Source: Desulfuromonas soudanensis
GTDB taxonomy: Bacteria > Desulfobacterota > Desulfuromonadia > Desulfuromonadales > WTL
NCBI RefSeq assembly: GCF_001278055.1
Contig: NZ_CP010802.1
Coordinates: 2,271,504-2,335,503, forward strand
Direction of reading: 5' to 3'
Length of the DNA stretch: 64,000 nucleotides
Within the stretch, counting starts at the first letter, position 1, and the number at the start of each line of letters is the position of its first letter. A model generated the notes under the pieces. That model ran no database searches. It saw nothing but the letters and a program-made list of their open reading frames with translations, and was not told the origin of the DNA. Positions 27,252 through 38,200 of this stretch are shown here, piece by piece. A program made the position numbers and the translations under genes.

Positions 27252-27367
27252 AAACCCGCACATTTTGCGGGTTTCCTGTATCAATCTGGACCTTCCTGAA
27301 CTATCAAATGGTGCCCGGGACGGGGGTCGAACCCGTACAGCGTTACCGCCGAGGGATTTTAAGTCCC
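27252..27367 (-). repeat. Left attachment repeat: partial tRNA-Leu 3' half plus terminator
   Basis: This 116-bp block aligns without gaps to 47119-47234, the intact tRNA-Leu(UAA) 3' half and its terminator; 73 bp (27267-27339) are identical. It covers the anticodon arm, variable arm, T arm, acceptor 3' strand and CCA, then stops, so it is not a functional tRNA. It marks the distal end of a tRNA-targeted island. Four of the mismatches form two compensated base pairs in the variable arm; the rest are in the terminator loop. Confidence 0.85.
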
Positions 27368-27833
27368 ATAAGTTACTTCTCCAACCCCTGCAATCCACAA
27401 CAACACGCAACAAGTAAAAACAAAATCAAACTAGTAATTTCAAATACTTAAATCAAGCCTTGCCTCCTATTAACTTGTTGTAACCTGTCACCCCTGGTTG
27501 CAATTTGAGGACAGGTATTGAGGATTGGTGGCACAAAATTGGCACAAATTGCTGGCTGTCATTTAGGCACTTCCGGAAACTTGCCCGAGCATCGTATCCT
27601 TGCCTCGTCAGTATCCTGACCCAATTGACTCATGCCTTGATCAGGGACAAGGCCGCTCTGCTTCCTCAACAAATTCGGGCACAGACCACCGGTAGATGAT
27701 GATTTCTAGCAATCAGGCAACGAAGTACGGTCGCATACAAAAAGGTCTGATATACCCCCACAAACGAAGAGACGCAAAAGCTGTCCCATGAGAGTGCTCT
27801 CTGTGAATTTACCGACAACAATTCGAACGGCGC
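27368..27833. other. Island left-end spacer without a convincing gene
   Basis: About 465 bp. It carries a close direct repeat TTGGCACAAA (two copies around 27532-27550), which could be recombinase arm sites left after loss of an integrase. Short frames here lack ribosome sites and recognisable products. Confidence 0.4.
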
Positions 27834-29180
27834 TTACCGCTCCCGCCCAGCCTCATGCCAGGCCTTCCTGACCGGAGAGAGCAGGTATTCCATCACCGTA
27901 CGTTCGCCAAGATGAATCTCCGCATGTGTCACCATACCAGGAGAGAGAGGGTAACGCCTGCCGTCGTTTTCCAAGACCAGATCATTTAGCTTCACCAGAG
28001 CCCGGTAACCTAACGACTGGCTGTTTCCAGACGGATCGGGAGATGAACTTCCAGCCTTTTTAGCATCTTCATCGGCAGCATCAGCACTGACATGCTCAAC
28101 AGTCCCTTCCAGCATGCCGTATTTCTGAAAAGGAAAAGCAGCAAATTTGAGTTTCACTGGCAGACCATTGCGGATGAAACCAATATCTTCGTTGGACACC
28201 CAGATTTCAGCACGCAAAATATCATCTTTGGGAACCAGCGTAAGCAGTACCATACCAGGTTGCACGACAGTTCCGGCAGTATGAGTGGTCAACTCTTTGA
28301 CAATACTGTCCTGTGGGGCCTTCAACTCCATGAGTTCGCTGCGATGTCTCTGTTTGGTCACTTCCTCGGTGAGCCTTTCGAGCTGCCCCTGAAATTCATT
28401 TCGCTCGACATGCAGTTGTCGAAAATAATCGGACTCGATCTGCGCCAGCCTCTTCTCGGATTGTTTAATACTCGCTTTCGCCGAACCGATAAGATGCGAT
28501 TGAGTCAGCAGCTCCTGTTCTTTTTCAATACGTTCCATGCGCTTTTCACCGGCGACAAGGTCCGCGGCGATTTTTTCTCTAGCCAGATCAGCATAGGCAC
28601 GTTCCTGCTTCCGAAAATGTGGCAGCACCTCAGTTAATTTTTCTTGTGTCTGTTCTGCGACCTGCAGCTCATACTTTGCCTTGACCAGGCGTGAGCTTTC
28701 CTCTGCAAGTGCTGCTTCCAGGGAAACACGGTTGGCACGATATTGTGCATCGACTTCGCTAGCCAGCTCAGGCGGATCATCGGGCAAGGTTGTAAATACG
28801 TTTCCAGAAAGCTCTGCGTTGATGCGACGTAACAGCAAACTTTTTCTCTGGAACTCAGCCTCCAGGGAGCGGCTGTCAGCTTCAGTAGCCAGGGTATCCA
28901 TGCGCATCAGAACCTGACCGGCAAGCACCGTGTCCCCTTCCTTGACCAGGATCTCTTTGACAATGCCTGATTCTGATGGTTGCACGATTTGGACGTAACT
29001 GTGCGGCACCAGTTTGCCTTCGGCAACCGCAACGATATCGAGTTGCCCCACCATCGCCCAGACCAGCAAGGCGCCTAGCAAGGCCAGCAAGACCCATATG
29101 ACTTTCTGCCCTAGCGGGTTAGGCGGCTTTTCCTGCAGGAGCAACAATGCTGGTGAGAAATCGAGCAAATCATTATCCAT
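27834..29180 (-). CDS. Type I secretion HlyD-family periplasmic adaptor
   Basis: A 448-residue membrane-fusion protein: a short cytoplasmic N-terminus, one membrane helix (VIWVLLALLGALLVWAMVG), a biotinyl-lipoyl half (IVKEILVKEGDTVLAGQVLMR), a long coiled-coil hairpin (about residues 110-290), the second lipoyl half (KELTTHTAGTVVQPG) and a beta-barrel part ending with GMVTHAEIHLGERTVMEYLL, typical of HlyD. It links the ABC transporter to an outer-membrane TolC. I chose ATG 29180 (GGAG 9 nt upstream). It follows the giant repeat protein by 63 nt; the likely substrate is that protein. Confidence 0.9.
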   Translation of the reverse strand: MDNDLLDFSPALLLLQEKPPNPLGQKVIWVLLALLGALLVWAMVGQLDIVAVAEGKLVPHSYVQIVQPSESGIVKEILVKEGDTVLAGQVLMRMDTLATEADSRSLEAEFQRKSLLLRRINAELSGNVFTTLPDDPPELASEVDAQYRANRVSLEAALAEESSRLVKAKYELQVAEQTQEKLTEVLPHFRKQERAYADLAREKIAADLVAGEKRMERIEKEQELLTQSHLIGSAKASIKQSEKRLAQIESDYFRQLHVERNEFQGQLERLTEEVTKQRHRSELMELKAPQDSIVKELTTHTAGTVVQPGMVLLTLVPKDDILRAEIWVSNEDIGFIRNGLPVKLKFAAFPFQKYGMLEGTVEHVSADAADEDAKKAGSSSPDPSGNSQSLGYRALVKLNDLVLENDGRRYPLSPGMVTHAEIHLGERTVMEYLLSPVRKAWHEAGRER

Positions 29181-29243
29181 GCAATCGTCTCCGGACTGAT
29201 GCGACGGGAGTTCACCCGCCACACCAGCCCTATCCTCTCGTGG

Positions 29244-32200
29244 CTAGGACTTCTTGCCGTTATTAACTTTCAGCAACGTGCTGTTGGACGGTGTCAATTC
29301 TGAACCATCCAGGCCAAAAGGCTGCGTTGACGACAGAAGGCCACTCATTGCTTTATTCATTGAAGACACATCAGCGCCCTGGCGATCATCAGACCAAGCA
29401 CCCTTGTCATACAACAGAGAGTCATCGTTTACGGCAGCCTGCATGTTCTGCCAACCAGCAAATATCTCGCCTTCTGCAGTTGCCACTGGTTGCACGGCGG
29501 ACGTTCCCATCAAGGTGTTCACCTGACTCAGGTCGAGATAAGTAACCGTCGTTTTGGCTGCAACAGCAGTCTTCTTGTCCTTGGCACCAGGGCCCCCCGG
29601 CGACGTACCCGGACCATCGTTGAAGTTGGTATCCTGGCCCGGGGGGGCAGCATCCTCACCATTGCCCACCCCTTGGTTACTGTGACTGATCGAGAAGGTA
29701 AAGACATCGGAAGCAGACAAACTACCTTCTGTGCTACCCGTTGACTCCACCCGGTCCGTTGCCGTCACGCAAATATCTATGGAACCGACCATCTTTGGTG
29801 TCCATCCGGAGAAGGTCTGGGTAGTGGGGTCAAAAGAGATCCAGTCAGGCAGTGGTGACCCATCCGCCAAGGTTGCGGAATAATCCAGAACATCGCCCTG
29901 GTCGATATCGACAAAGCTGTCGGCAGGCATCTGCCATTCAAACGGTTTGTGGAAGGTAAAGTCCTGATCTGCCAAGGGCGCCACTAAAATGGGAGCATCA
30001 TTGCCGCCATTGACCTGAATGCTCAACGTAGATGCGACATCTACAATACCGTCCGTCGCGCTGTAGGCAAAAGTCTCTGTCTTTTCATGGGAACGGCCCA
30101 GCGTCTGAACGACGGCATCTTCGTTGTCGAGAGCATAAGTGTACTTGCCATCGGCCGCCACAGACAAGGTACCGTATTCACCAACCTGATTGCCATGATC
30201 CGCGACGGTGAGGACGGTTCCGTTGTCAATATCGGTGTCGTTCTCAAGGACGTTGCCGCTGGTTGAGGTCATAAGATCTTCGACGGTCTGCCCTTCATCC
30301 GCCATCACCACAGGCGCGTCGTTAACGCCAATGATTTCGACTTCGACAGTTCCGGTATTCTGTGCAGCTTTATCATCGCTGATCGTGTAAGAAAAGCTAT
30401 CTTTGAGGCCTTCGCCTTGTGCAAGCTCCTGGAACTGATCGCCAATATCGTAAGAGACTTCACCATCAACCAGGAAGACCGAAGCGCCGACCCCCGATTC
30501 GCCAACCGAGAGGACGGTCAGGATATCGTCAGGGTTAGGATCGGTGTCGTTGGCAAGCAAGGTGCTGGCCGGGAAGTTGAGTGATCCACCGTCCTCATAG
30601 GTGGTGATGTAATCTGTGTTGGCAACCGGCGGACGATTGATCAGCAGTTCAATGCCGTCACGATCCAGCACGGTACCGTCGTCAAACGTCATGACGTTGA
30701 GCCCATCGCTTGCGCTCTGCGCGAACCAGTCGGAAAGGAGGAAAGACTCCGTGCTGCCAAGCACTCTGACCAGCATATCGTCGCCGACGCGATCCGCTTC
30801 CAGATCGAATTCGGTGAGGCCGCCGCCCACATACATGGAGTTATTGCCCAGGGCGTCAACAATCGTGTCATTGCCATCGCCGGGGCGGAAGATATAGTGA
30901 TCGTCACCAGCGCCACCAGACAGAGTGTCGCTACCCAGACCGCCCTCAAGTTGGTCGTTGCCGCCGCCACCACTCAGGATGTTGTCACCAGCGCTACCAA
31001 CCAGACTGTTGCTTAGATTGTTACCGACGCCGTTGGTGTTCGCAGTGCCGGTGAGAACCAGGTTTTCAACATTGGCTGCCAAGGTCTGGCTGACGCTTGA
31101 GTAAACAGTATCGAGCCCTTCGCCAGCAGCTTCTGTCACGGTATCACCTGCGTTGTCGACGATGTAGGTATCATCACCGGTTCCGCCCGCCATGATATCC
31201 GCGCCAAAGCCACCGTCGAGTGTGTCATTACCACCCTCTCCAGCGAGGACATTCGCAGCACTGTTCCCCGTAATCACGTTGTCCAACTCGTTGCCGGTGC
31301 CGCTGATAGCCGCATTGCCGGTCAGAAGCAGATTCTCGACATTAGCCTCCAAGGTGTGACTGGCGCTTGCCTGTACGGTGTCAGTTCCTTCACCGGCGGC
31401 TTCCACCACGGTGTCGCCAGCATGATCAACGATGTAGGTGTCGTCGCCAGCGCCGCCAGCCAAGGTATCGGCACCCGAACCACCATCCAGAGTATTAGCG
31501 CCATCGTTTCCTATAATGGTGTTGGCCAGACTGTTGCCGGTACCGCTCACGTCGACATGGCCAGAGAGCATCAGTTTCTCGACATGTTCGGGCAAGACAT
31601 AGTTCAGGCCCGTCAACACGCTATCAAAGCCACCACCAGCCAACTCGACAACCGTATCATTGACATCATCCACCAGATAGGTGTCGTTCCCCGTACCGCC
31701 CTGCATGAGATCGGCACCTGAACCACCGTCGAGAGTGTCGTCACCACCGTTTCCAATCAGGGTGTCATGACCTTCCTGGCCGTTCAGGACATTGGCGTTG
31801 CCATTTCCGGCAATTACGTTATCCAGTTCGTTACCTGTACCGCTGAGCGCAGCTGAGCCGGTCAAGGTCAGGTTCTCGACATTGTCGCCCAAGCTATAGT
31901 CAATCGTGGTCTGAACGGTGTCGTTACCCTCTCCAGCAGCTTCAGTAACCACATCGCTCGCGTTATCCACCACGTAGGTATCATCGCCGGTTCCACCGAC
32001 CATGACGTCCGCATCCGAACCTCCATTGAGGGTATCGTTACCCGCTTCACCGAACAGCTGATCAGCACCGCTGCCACCGTTTAAGGCATCATTGCCAGCG
32101 CCGCCGAGCAGGATGTCATGACCGCCCTCACCGGAAAGGGTGTTGTTGCCCGTGTTGCCGGTGATGACGTTATCCACCGCGTTGCCGGTACCGCTGAGCG

Positions 32201-35200
32201 CAGCCGAACCGATCAGGGTCAGGTTTTCGATATTGCCACTTAAGGTGTAGTTCGCGCTGGAGTACACTGTGTCGGTACCGCCATCGACCGCTTCCACCAC
32301 AACATCGGAAGAATTGTCGATCATATAAGTGTCGTCGCCCTCACCACCTGCCAAGGTATCCACACCTGATCCGCCATCAAGGATGTTCGCACCACTATTG
32401 CCGGTGATCAGGTTATTGAGAGAGTTTCCTGTACCATTGATATCTGCTGAACCGGTCAACGTCAGATTCTCGACATTGTTTGTCAAGGTGTAATCGATGC
32501 TCGATTGAACAGTGTCAGTGCCGGCGTTGACCGCCTCAATCACAACATCGCCCTCAGCGTCCACCACATAGGTATCGTTGCCCGCCCCACCAGCCATGGT
32601 ATCAGCACCACTGCCTCCGTTGAGAACGTCATTGCCGGAATTCCCGGTTAGAGTGTCGTTACCGTCAAGACCGGAGAGAGTGTTATTGCCAGCATTACCG
32701 ATAATGACATTGTCCAGATCGTTACCAATACCGTTGATCGAGGAGGAACCCGTCAGGTTCAGGTTCTCGATGTTATCGCTTAAGGTGTGAGAAACGCTTG
32801 AGTTGACCGTATCGAGCCCCTCGCCCGCATTCTCTGCGACCGTATCGCCAGCGTTGTCGACGATGTAGGTATCGTCACCCGTACCGCCGGCCATGGCATC
32901 GGCTCCGCTTCCGCCGTCGAGCAGGTCGTTGCCCTCGCCGCCGTACAGGGTGTCGTTACCGGCATTGCCGTACAGGGTGTCGTTACCGGCCAGACCGTCC
33001 ATAACATTGGCACCACTGTTACCGGTGACAATGTTGTTGATCTCGTTGCCGGTGCCGTCAATGTTTGCCGAACCAGTCAGAGTGAGATTCTCGACGTTGT
33101 CGGTCAAAGTGTAATCGATACTGGAGTTAACCAGGTCGGTGCCTTCTCCTGAATTTTCCGTGACCAGATCACCGGCATTATCAACAATATAGGTATCGTT
33201 ACCAGAACCACCGGCCATGCTGTCGGCACCCGTGCCGCCGTTGAGCATATCGTCGCCAGCATTGCCGAAGAGGGCATCGTTGCCAGCTTCGCCATTCAGA
33301 GTGTCGTTGCCGTCACCACCGATCAGGCTATCGTCGCCGCTACCAGCGTGCAGGGTATCGTTGCCGGCAGCGCCATCAAGGACGTTGTCAGCACTATTTC
33401 CGACAATCTGGTTATTGAGCACATTTCCCGTACCGTCAATCGCTTCCGTTCCAGTCAAGGTCAGGTTTTCAACGTTGTTGGTCAGAGTATAGGTAATGTC
33501 AGCTTTGACATGATCGGTTCCTTGCCCGGCGGCCTCTGTCACGATATCACCATCATGGTCGACGACATACGTATCGTCGCCCGTGCCGCCAGCCATAACG
33601 TCAGCGCCGGTACCACCATCAAGCAGATCATTACCCGCGTTGCTGGTCAGGGTGTCATCACCGCTACCGCCATAGAGGGTGTCGTTACCGGAGTTGCCGG
33701 TCAGCGTGTCGTTACCATCTTGACCGGAAAGAATGTTATGGCCGGAGTTGCCGACCATGACATTATCCAGATCGTTACCGGTACCGTTGATCGAAGCGGA
33801 ACCAGTCAGGTTTAGATTCTCGACATTGTCGCTTAAGGTGTTGGAAACACTTGAGTTGACCGTGTCGAGCCCCTCGCCCGTATTCTCTGCGACCGTATCG
33901 CCAGCGTTATCGACAATGTAGGTATCGTCGCCCGTGCCACCGTCCATGGCATCGGCACCCGTGCCGCCATTGAGCAGGTCGTTGCCGTCGCCACCGGAGA
34001 TGGTGTCGTTGCCGGCATTGCCGTAGAGGGTGTCGTGACCGGCCTGGCCGTCCATAACATTGGCACCATTGTTACCGGTGACAATGTTGTTGATCTCATT
34101 GCCGGTTCCGTCAATGTTTGCCGAACCGGTCAGAGTGAGATTTTCGACGTTGTCGGTCAAGGTGTAGGTAATGCTGGAGTTGACCAGATCGGTGCCCTCG
34201 CCTGGATTTTCCGTGACCAGATCACCGGCATTGTCAACGATGTAGGTATCATTACCAGTGCCGCCTGCCATGGCATCAGCGCCTGTGCCGCCATTGAGCA
34301 GGTCGTTACCAGCATTGCCATAAAGCGCGTCATTGCCAGCTTCGCCATTCAGGGTGTCGTTGCCGTCACCGCCGATCAGGGTGTCGTCACCGCTACCAGC
34401 GTTCAAAGTATCGTTGCCCGCAGCGCCGTCGATGACGTTATCGGCACTGTTGCCGTTGATCACATTGTTGAGATTGTTGCCGACACCGTCAATCGCTGCC
34501 GCTCCGGTCAGATTCAGATTTTCGACGTTGTCAGTCAAATTGTAGGTGATACTTGAATTGACCGTATCGGTTCCCTGTCCGTAACCCTCAGTCACGAGAT
34601 CGCCATCGTTATCAACCACGTAGGTATCGTTACCAGAACCACCGGCCATACTGTCGGCACCCGTGCCGCCGTCCAGAATATCGTTACCGGAGTTGCCGGT
34701 CAGCCTGTCATTGCCGTCCCGACCGGAGAGGGTGTTATGACCCGAGTTGCCAACGATCACGTTGTCCAGATCATTACCGGTACCGCTGATCGAAGAAGAT
34801 CCGGTTAGATTGAGGTTTTCGACATTGTCGCTCAGGGTGTGGGACACGCTTGAGTTAACCGTGTCGATCCCTTCGCCAGCATTCTCGCTTACCGTATCGC
34901 CACTGTTATCGACGGTGTAAGTGTCGTTGCCCTCACCACCAGCCATGGCGTCTGCACCGCTGCCGCCGTTGATAATGTTGTTACCGACATTGCCGATAAT
35001 CACGTTGTTCAGATTATTTCCGGTACCGTTGATGTCGGCAGTTCCGGTCAGCGTCAGGTTCTCTACATTACTGGAGAGGGTGTGGCTCACAGAAGAAAGA
35101 ACATGATCGGTTCCTGCGTTATAGCCTTCAACCACTCTGTCGCTGGTATGATCGACAATGTAGGTATCGTTGCCAGTTCCTCCCGACATGGTGTCGGCTC

Positions 35201-38200
35201 CGGCTTCACCATCGATGACGTTGTCGCCGCTGTTGCCGTTAATGGTGTTATTCAGGGCGTTGCCAGTACCATCGATATTTTCGCTACCGGTCAGGTTCAG
35301 ATTCTCGACATTCTCTGACAAGGTGTAGGTTGCCGATGAATTGACGGTGTCAGTGCCTTCGTTGACATTTTCCACCACCACGTCATCGGTGCGATCCACA
35401 TTGTAGGTATCGTTGCCGGCACCGCCGGTGAGAACGTTGGTGCCGCTGTTGCCGGTAATCACGTTCGACAGGGCATTACCGGTACCATTGAGATCCTCAG
35501 TGCCGGTCAAGGTGAGGTTTTCGACATTGTCATCCAGAGTGTGGTCAACACTGGCAATGACTGTATCGGTCCCTTCGCCGGAATTCTCAACCACCGTATC
35601 ACCGGCGTTATCAGCCAGGTAGGAATCGTTGCCCGCGCCACCGACCATGGTATCTGCACCGGTTCCGCCATCGAGAGTGTTTGCGGCGCTGTTACCGGTC
35701 AGCGTATTGTCCAGTTCATTGCCGGTACCGTCGAGGGCTTCCGTGCCGGTCAGGGTGAGGTTTTCGACATTATCGGTCAGCGTGTAATCGATGCTCGACT
35801 CGACCGTGTCGTTGCCTTCATCCAGCAGTTCCGCAACAACATCACCGGCATCATCGACCACATAGGTATCGTCGCCCGTCCCGCCAGCCATGGCATCGGC
35901 ACCGAGGCCGCCATCGAGCAGGTCATCGCCACCCTGGCCAGCCAAGGTATCGTCACCTTCCAGACCGGAAAGGGTGTTGGCTGCGGCGTTGCCGGTCAAA
36001 ACGTTACCGGATTCGTTACCGGTGCCGTCAACGGCTTCCGTACCGGTCAAGGTCAGGTTTTCTACCGTATCGCCCAGGGTGTAGCTGATACTGGATTCAA
36101 CGGTATCAGTGCCTTCCCCCTCGATTTCGTTAACAACATCACCTTCGTTATCAACGATATAGGTATCGCCACCGGTTCCACCGGTCATAACGTCGGCACC
36201 AACACCGCCGTTGAGCAGATCGTCGCCGCCATTGCCGACCAGAGTGTCATTGCCAGCAAGGCCGGAGAGGATGTTATTCGCCTCATTGCCGGTGATGGTA
36301 TTGTCAGAAGCATTGCCCGTACCGTCAATGGCGTCCGTGCCGGTCAAGGTCAGATGTTCGACGTTGTCGGAGAGCGTATAATCAACAGAGGAAAGGACGT
36401 TATCCTCTCCGCCACCGGCCTGTTCGACCACCACGTCCGTGCTCTCATCGACCACGTAAGTGTCGTTACCGGCACCGCCAGCCATCATATCGACACCGGC
36501 ACCGCCATCAAGGATGTTTGCGCCGCTGTTGCCAAAAATCTCGTTATCCAGAGCGTTGCCGGTGGCGTTGATATTGCCGGAACCAGTCAGGGTCAGGTTT
36601 TCGACATTATCACTCAGGGTGTGGGAAACACTTGCGTTGACGGTATCAATGCCTTCTCCGGTATTCTCAACCACCGTGTCACCGGCATTATCGACGATAT
36701 AGCTGTCGTCGCCGGTGCCGCCCACCAAGGTATCAGCGCCTGCGCCGCCATTTAAGGTGTCGTTGCCGTCCAGGCCGGTCAGGGTGTTGCTGCTGCTGTT
36801 ACCGAGGATCACGTTGTCCAGCTCATTGCCGGTGCCGTCGATTGCGGAGTTACCAGTGAGAGTGAGGTTTTCAACGTTATCGGTCAGGGTGTAATCGATA
36901 CTTGCTTTGACGATGTCGGTTCCCTCACCCGCAGCTTCAATCACATCATCGCCGGCATTGTCCACGACATAGGTGTCGTTGCCGATTCCGCCAGACATGG
37001 CATCCGCGCCTGTGCCGCCATCAAGGGTGTCATCGCCTTCCAGGCCAGTCAGTGTATTGGTGCCTGTGTTGCCAATAATCACATTGTTCAACTCATTGCC
37101 CGTGCCGTCGATATCCTCAGTGCCGGTCAAAGTCAGGTTGTCGACATTGTCGGACAGAGTGCGCGTGATGCTCGACTGGACCGTATCAATCCCTTCGCCT
37201 GCTGCTTCAACCACAGTGTCGCCGTCACTCTCCACCACAAAGGTGTCGTCGCCACGACCGCCGACCATGGTGTCTGAGCCCACACCGCCGTTCAAGGTGT
37301 CGTTACCATCGAGACCGGTCAGAAGGTTATCTGCGTCGGTGCCGGTAATCACGTTGTTAAGGCTGTTGCCGGTACCAGTCAAAGCTGTTCCGGTAAGATT
37401 CAGATTCTCGACATTGTCGCCCAGAGTGTAATCGAAGGGGGCAACCACCGTATCGGTACCCTGGCCGTACAGTTCGCTGACCGTATCGCCAGCGTCATCG
37501 AGGATATAGGTATCATTGCCGTAGCTGCCGGCCATGTGGTCCGCGCCCACTCCGCCGTCCAGCACGTTGGCGGCGTTGTTACCGACCAGCACGTTATCCA
37601 GTTCGTTGCCGGTGGCGTTGATGGCCAGGCCGCCGGTGAGAGTGAGGTTTTCGACATTGTCGGAGAGGGTGCGGGTCACACTTGAGCGGACGGTATCGAT
37701 CCCTTCGCTCTCGGCTTCAATGACTGTGTCACCGGCGTTGTCGACGATGTAGGTATCATTGCCCGTCCCGCCGGACATGGTATCAGCGCCCGCACCGCCA
37801 TCAAGGGTGTCATTCCCTTCCAGGCCATCGAGAGTGTTGCTGCCTGTATTACCGGTGATGACGTTATCAAGTTCATTGCCGATGCCGTCGATATTGGCAG
37901 AACCGGTCAGAGTCAGATTTTCGACGTTGTCGGAGAGGCTGCGGGTGATGCTTGATTCGACGGTATCGATCCCCTCGTTCAAAGCTTCGACGACGGTATC
38001 ACCATCACTTTCCACCACGTAGGTATCATTACCGGTGCCGCCCATCATGGTATCGCTACCCGCGCCACCGTTTAAGGTGTCGTTTCCGGCAAACCCGGAG
38101 AGGGTGTTATCGCCTGCATTGCCGGTGATGACGTTGTTCAGGCTGTTACCTGTACCGGTCAGGTTCTCTGCGCCGGTCAGGGTCAGGTTCTCGACGTTTT

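Noticed and set aside
27309-27367. Second functional tRNA-Leu
   Set aside because: Only the 3' half is present; the D arm and 5' acceptor strand are missing.
27531-27546. Possible sigma54 site in the island spacer (TGGCACAAAATTGGCA)
   Set aside because: The -12 element does not match, and it points away from any gene on that strand.
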